This document shows, one piece after another, positions 62,642-64,000 of a stretch of 64,000 nucleotides of DNA; position 1 is the stretch's first letter; each line of letters starts with the position of its first letter. A program made the translations under genes and the position numbers. Below the pieces are notes generated by a model. The model saw only the letters and a list, made by a program, of their open reading frames with translations, searched no databases and was not told the DNA's origin. The DNA is from Dichotomocladium elegans (Eukaryota; Mucoromycota; Mucoromycetes; Mucorales; Lichtheimiaceae), in contig JAIXMN010000011.1 in NCBI GenBank assembly GCA_025716815.1, forward strand, positions 868,001-932,000, in the 5' to 3' direction.

Positions 62642-63261
62642 ATGGGAAAACATCCATCAGGCATCCTTACTGTCACCATTTGTGAGTATTTCTCTCGGTC
62701 TTTTCCGTGCTGGTATCTAAGCAGTTATGCACACATCATCAGTCGAAGCCAGGGAGTTGAAGAACTGCGACATGGTTGGGAAGGTATGTTTTTTTTTTTG
62801 TTTCATTCGTAGCGAGCATGGGTTGGTCCTCGGCTCATTCCTCCATGTTTATTAGAACGATCCCTATGTGTAAGCTCTCCTCCCCCTCCCACCCACCCCT
62901 CTTTTGGGATGACTATTGTCTAGAGACAAAGAAAATAAGTCACTAAGAACCTCTACATTGGAACAGCGAGCTGTGGATTGATGAAAAGTATAAGCAAAAG
63001 ACGAGTGAACTCAAGAACACCAACAGTCCTGTCTGGAACGAAACCTTCACTTTCAATCTTCCCGAGGGCTCGGATCACAAGCTCCATCTTGAAGTCCGCG
63101 ACAAGGACCCTGTCGGCAGCGATAAGATTGGCGACGCGAAGGTTGACTTTAAGGACGTCTTTGCGGGTGAGGCTTTCGAAGAATGGGTCAAGCTCCCTGC
63201 CAAGTTGGGCATGTCCAGCCACGGCGAAGTGCATCTTCGCATCGAATTCTTTCCCAATTAA
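62642..63261 (+). CDS. Single C2-domain protein (129 aa)
   Basis: Four exons close in phase: 62642-62681, 62743-62783, 62856-62869 and 62967-63261. The product is almost entirely one C2 domain: GILTVTIFEARELKNCDMVG, KNDPYVELWIDEKYKQKTSE, NSPVWNETFTFNLPEG, HKLHLEVRDKDPVGSDKIG and EEWVKLPAKLG, ending GEVHLRIEFFPN. Aspartates at the usual calcium-binding loop positions are present (CDMVGKNDPY and RDKDPVGSDKIGD), so Ca2+-dependent membrane binding is plausible. Exon 3 is only 14 nt but is needed for NDPYVELW, the most conserved part. Confidence 0.9.
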
Positions 63262-63434
63262 GTCATGCTTCTAATTTGCTGTGCATAAACAGTAAACGTG
63301 GTGTTGTACACATCGTATTCCAATCCAATCTTATCTTAATCTTGTTCTGTCTCTCTGAGCGTGTGTGTGTTTGTGTGTATGTTCATCTAATCTTTTTTTT
63401 TAATGACGTATATATGTATAGATAGATATCACAA

Positions 63435-64000
63435 TTATGCAGAAACGAAGCTCTTCATGTTGTCGAGCCAATTGATGTACTCCTTTTGCTCCTTGTATTC
63501 AACGTAATCCGGCAAGAAGGTAGCCAAGGCAGAGTTGACACCCCGCTCCTCAAGGTAGCGGGCAAACAGCACCTGGAGATTCTATATATAATTTTTTTCA
63601 CCGAGTCAGAGAGGGAATACTCCATTGTGGCTCCATTTGGTTTTCTTCCTACCTCGTCGAGCTCAGCAAACTGAGGGCCAATGTACAGACCACGACGCTG
63701 CCAGTCAGCCTCAGCGGACTGCTCGCTGGCCAATTTGACATCCTTGTAGTACATCACGCTCTCCACGGCCATTTCGCCATCCTGAGCAACCGTATCAACC
63801 GTGACAGCTCCCTTGCCCTCCTATTATCCGCCTATCTATATCAATATTTTTTCCATGCGCTTCTTTCTTCCTCCTCCTCTCACAAAAGACCTCACCTTTT
63901 CAATCGTGACAGATGCTCGGACAGGGAACGAGGCAGGAACATCCTCCTCCTCGACTTCCTCGCCCTCCATCAAAAGATCATCGCCAGGACCAGCATTGTT
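63435..64000 (-). CDS. MAM33: Mitochondrial acidic protein MAM33 / p32 family (3' part, runs off right edge)
   Basis: Three exons are visible on the minus strand, 63896 to beyond 64000, 63653-63820 and 63435-63581, all joined in phase 0. The sequence begins in the acidic region (GPGDDLLMEGEEVEEEDVPA), continues FPVRASVTIEKEGKGAVTVD, MAVESVMYYKDVKLA and RRGLYIGPQFAELDENLQVL, and ends FARYLEERGVNSALATFL, YVEYKEQKEYINWLDNMK and FVSA. This is the C-terminal half of the p32/gC1qBP/MAM33 fold, a doughnut-shaped trimer in the mitochondrial matrix linked to mitochondrial translation and ribosome assembly. The presequence and start lie outside the window. Confidence 0.9.

Overview
The window is nuclear DNA of a filamentous fungus, most likely a Mucoromycotina (Mucorales-like) species. 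The evidence is its intron-dense genes with short GT-AG introns (about 100 modelled, mostly 50-150 nt), CT-rich leaders, and a gene set that mixes ordinary fungal housekeeping genes with early-diverging-fungal features: a Slo-family K+ channel, an EXORDIUM-like Phi_1 protein, and a many-membrane-segment protein with no familiar family. The genus cannot be fixed from sequence alone. Exon models were built by hand from splice sites and reading phase; phase closure over whole genes is the main support.

Layout. 0-0.24 kb: 5' exon of a minus-strand amino-acid-transporter-like gene. 2.4-4.1 kb (+): multi-pass membrane protein. 4.5-5.7 kb (-): secreted Phi_1 protein. 7.6-9.5 kb (+): single-pass LEA_2-like protein with a frame break. 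10.6-12.2 kb (+): two-CCCH zinc-finger protein. 12.5-13.4 kb (-): CTP-dependent diacylglycerol kinase. 14.7-15.6 kb (-): U2 snRNP A'. 15.7-17.1 kb (-): deacetylase of the acetylpolyamine amidohydrolase/HDAC superfamily. 17.7-20.0 kb: transposon relic. 20.1-20.7 kb (+): rps25. 20.8-22.8 kb (-): MOCS1-type MoaA-MoaC gene. 23.4-28.7 kb (+): 23-exon Slo-family channel. 28.7-29.8 kb (-): intronless multicopper oxidase-like protein. 29.8-30.6 kb (-): PINX1/Gno1 G-patch protein. 31.7-33.5 kb (+): atp2 with a 1-nt frame break. 34.7-40.4 kb (+): 18-exon Diaphanous-related formin. 41.0-42.1 kb (+): Rab GTPase. 43.4-45.2 kb (+): mucin-like cell-surface sensor candidate. 45.2-48.9 kb: gene-free. 49.0-50.8 kb (+): glyoxal oxidase. 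51.8-54.8 kb (+): Tea1/Kel1-like kelch coiled-coil protein. 55.0-56.1 kb (-): small multi-pass membrane protein. 57.8-59.0 kb: second, longer transposon relic. 60.1-61.9 kb (+): RhoGEF (DH-PH). 62.6-63.3 kb (+): single C2-domain protein. 63.4-64.0 kb (-): 3' part of MAM33/p32.

There is no operon logic, but several genes share themes. Polarity and surface growth: formin, RhoGEF, kelch protein, Rab, surface sensor. Secreted or copper redox enzymes: glyoxal oxidase and the multicopper oxidase-like protein. Mitochondrial functions: atp2, MAM33 and probably MOCS1. Points most worth a second look: the alternative splice arrangement in the MoaA-MoaC gene that mirrors animal MOCS1; a small open reading frame conserved in frame between two transposon relics and antisense to the transposase; loss of copper ligands in the multicopper oxidase-like protein; homopolymer-associated frame breaks in atp2 and the LEA_2-like gene; and recurrent GC-AG introns.
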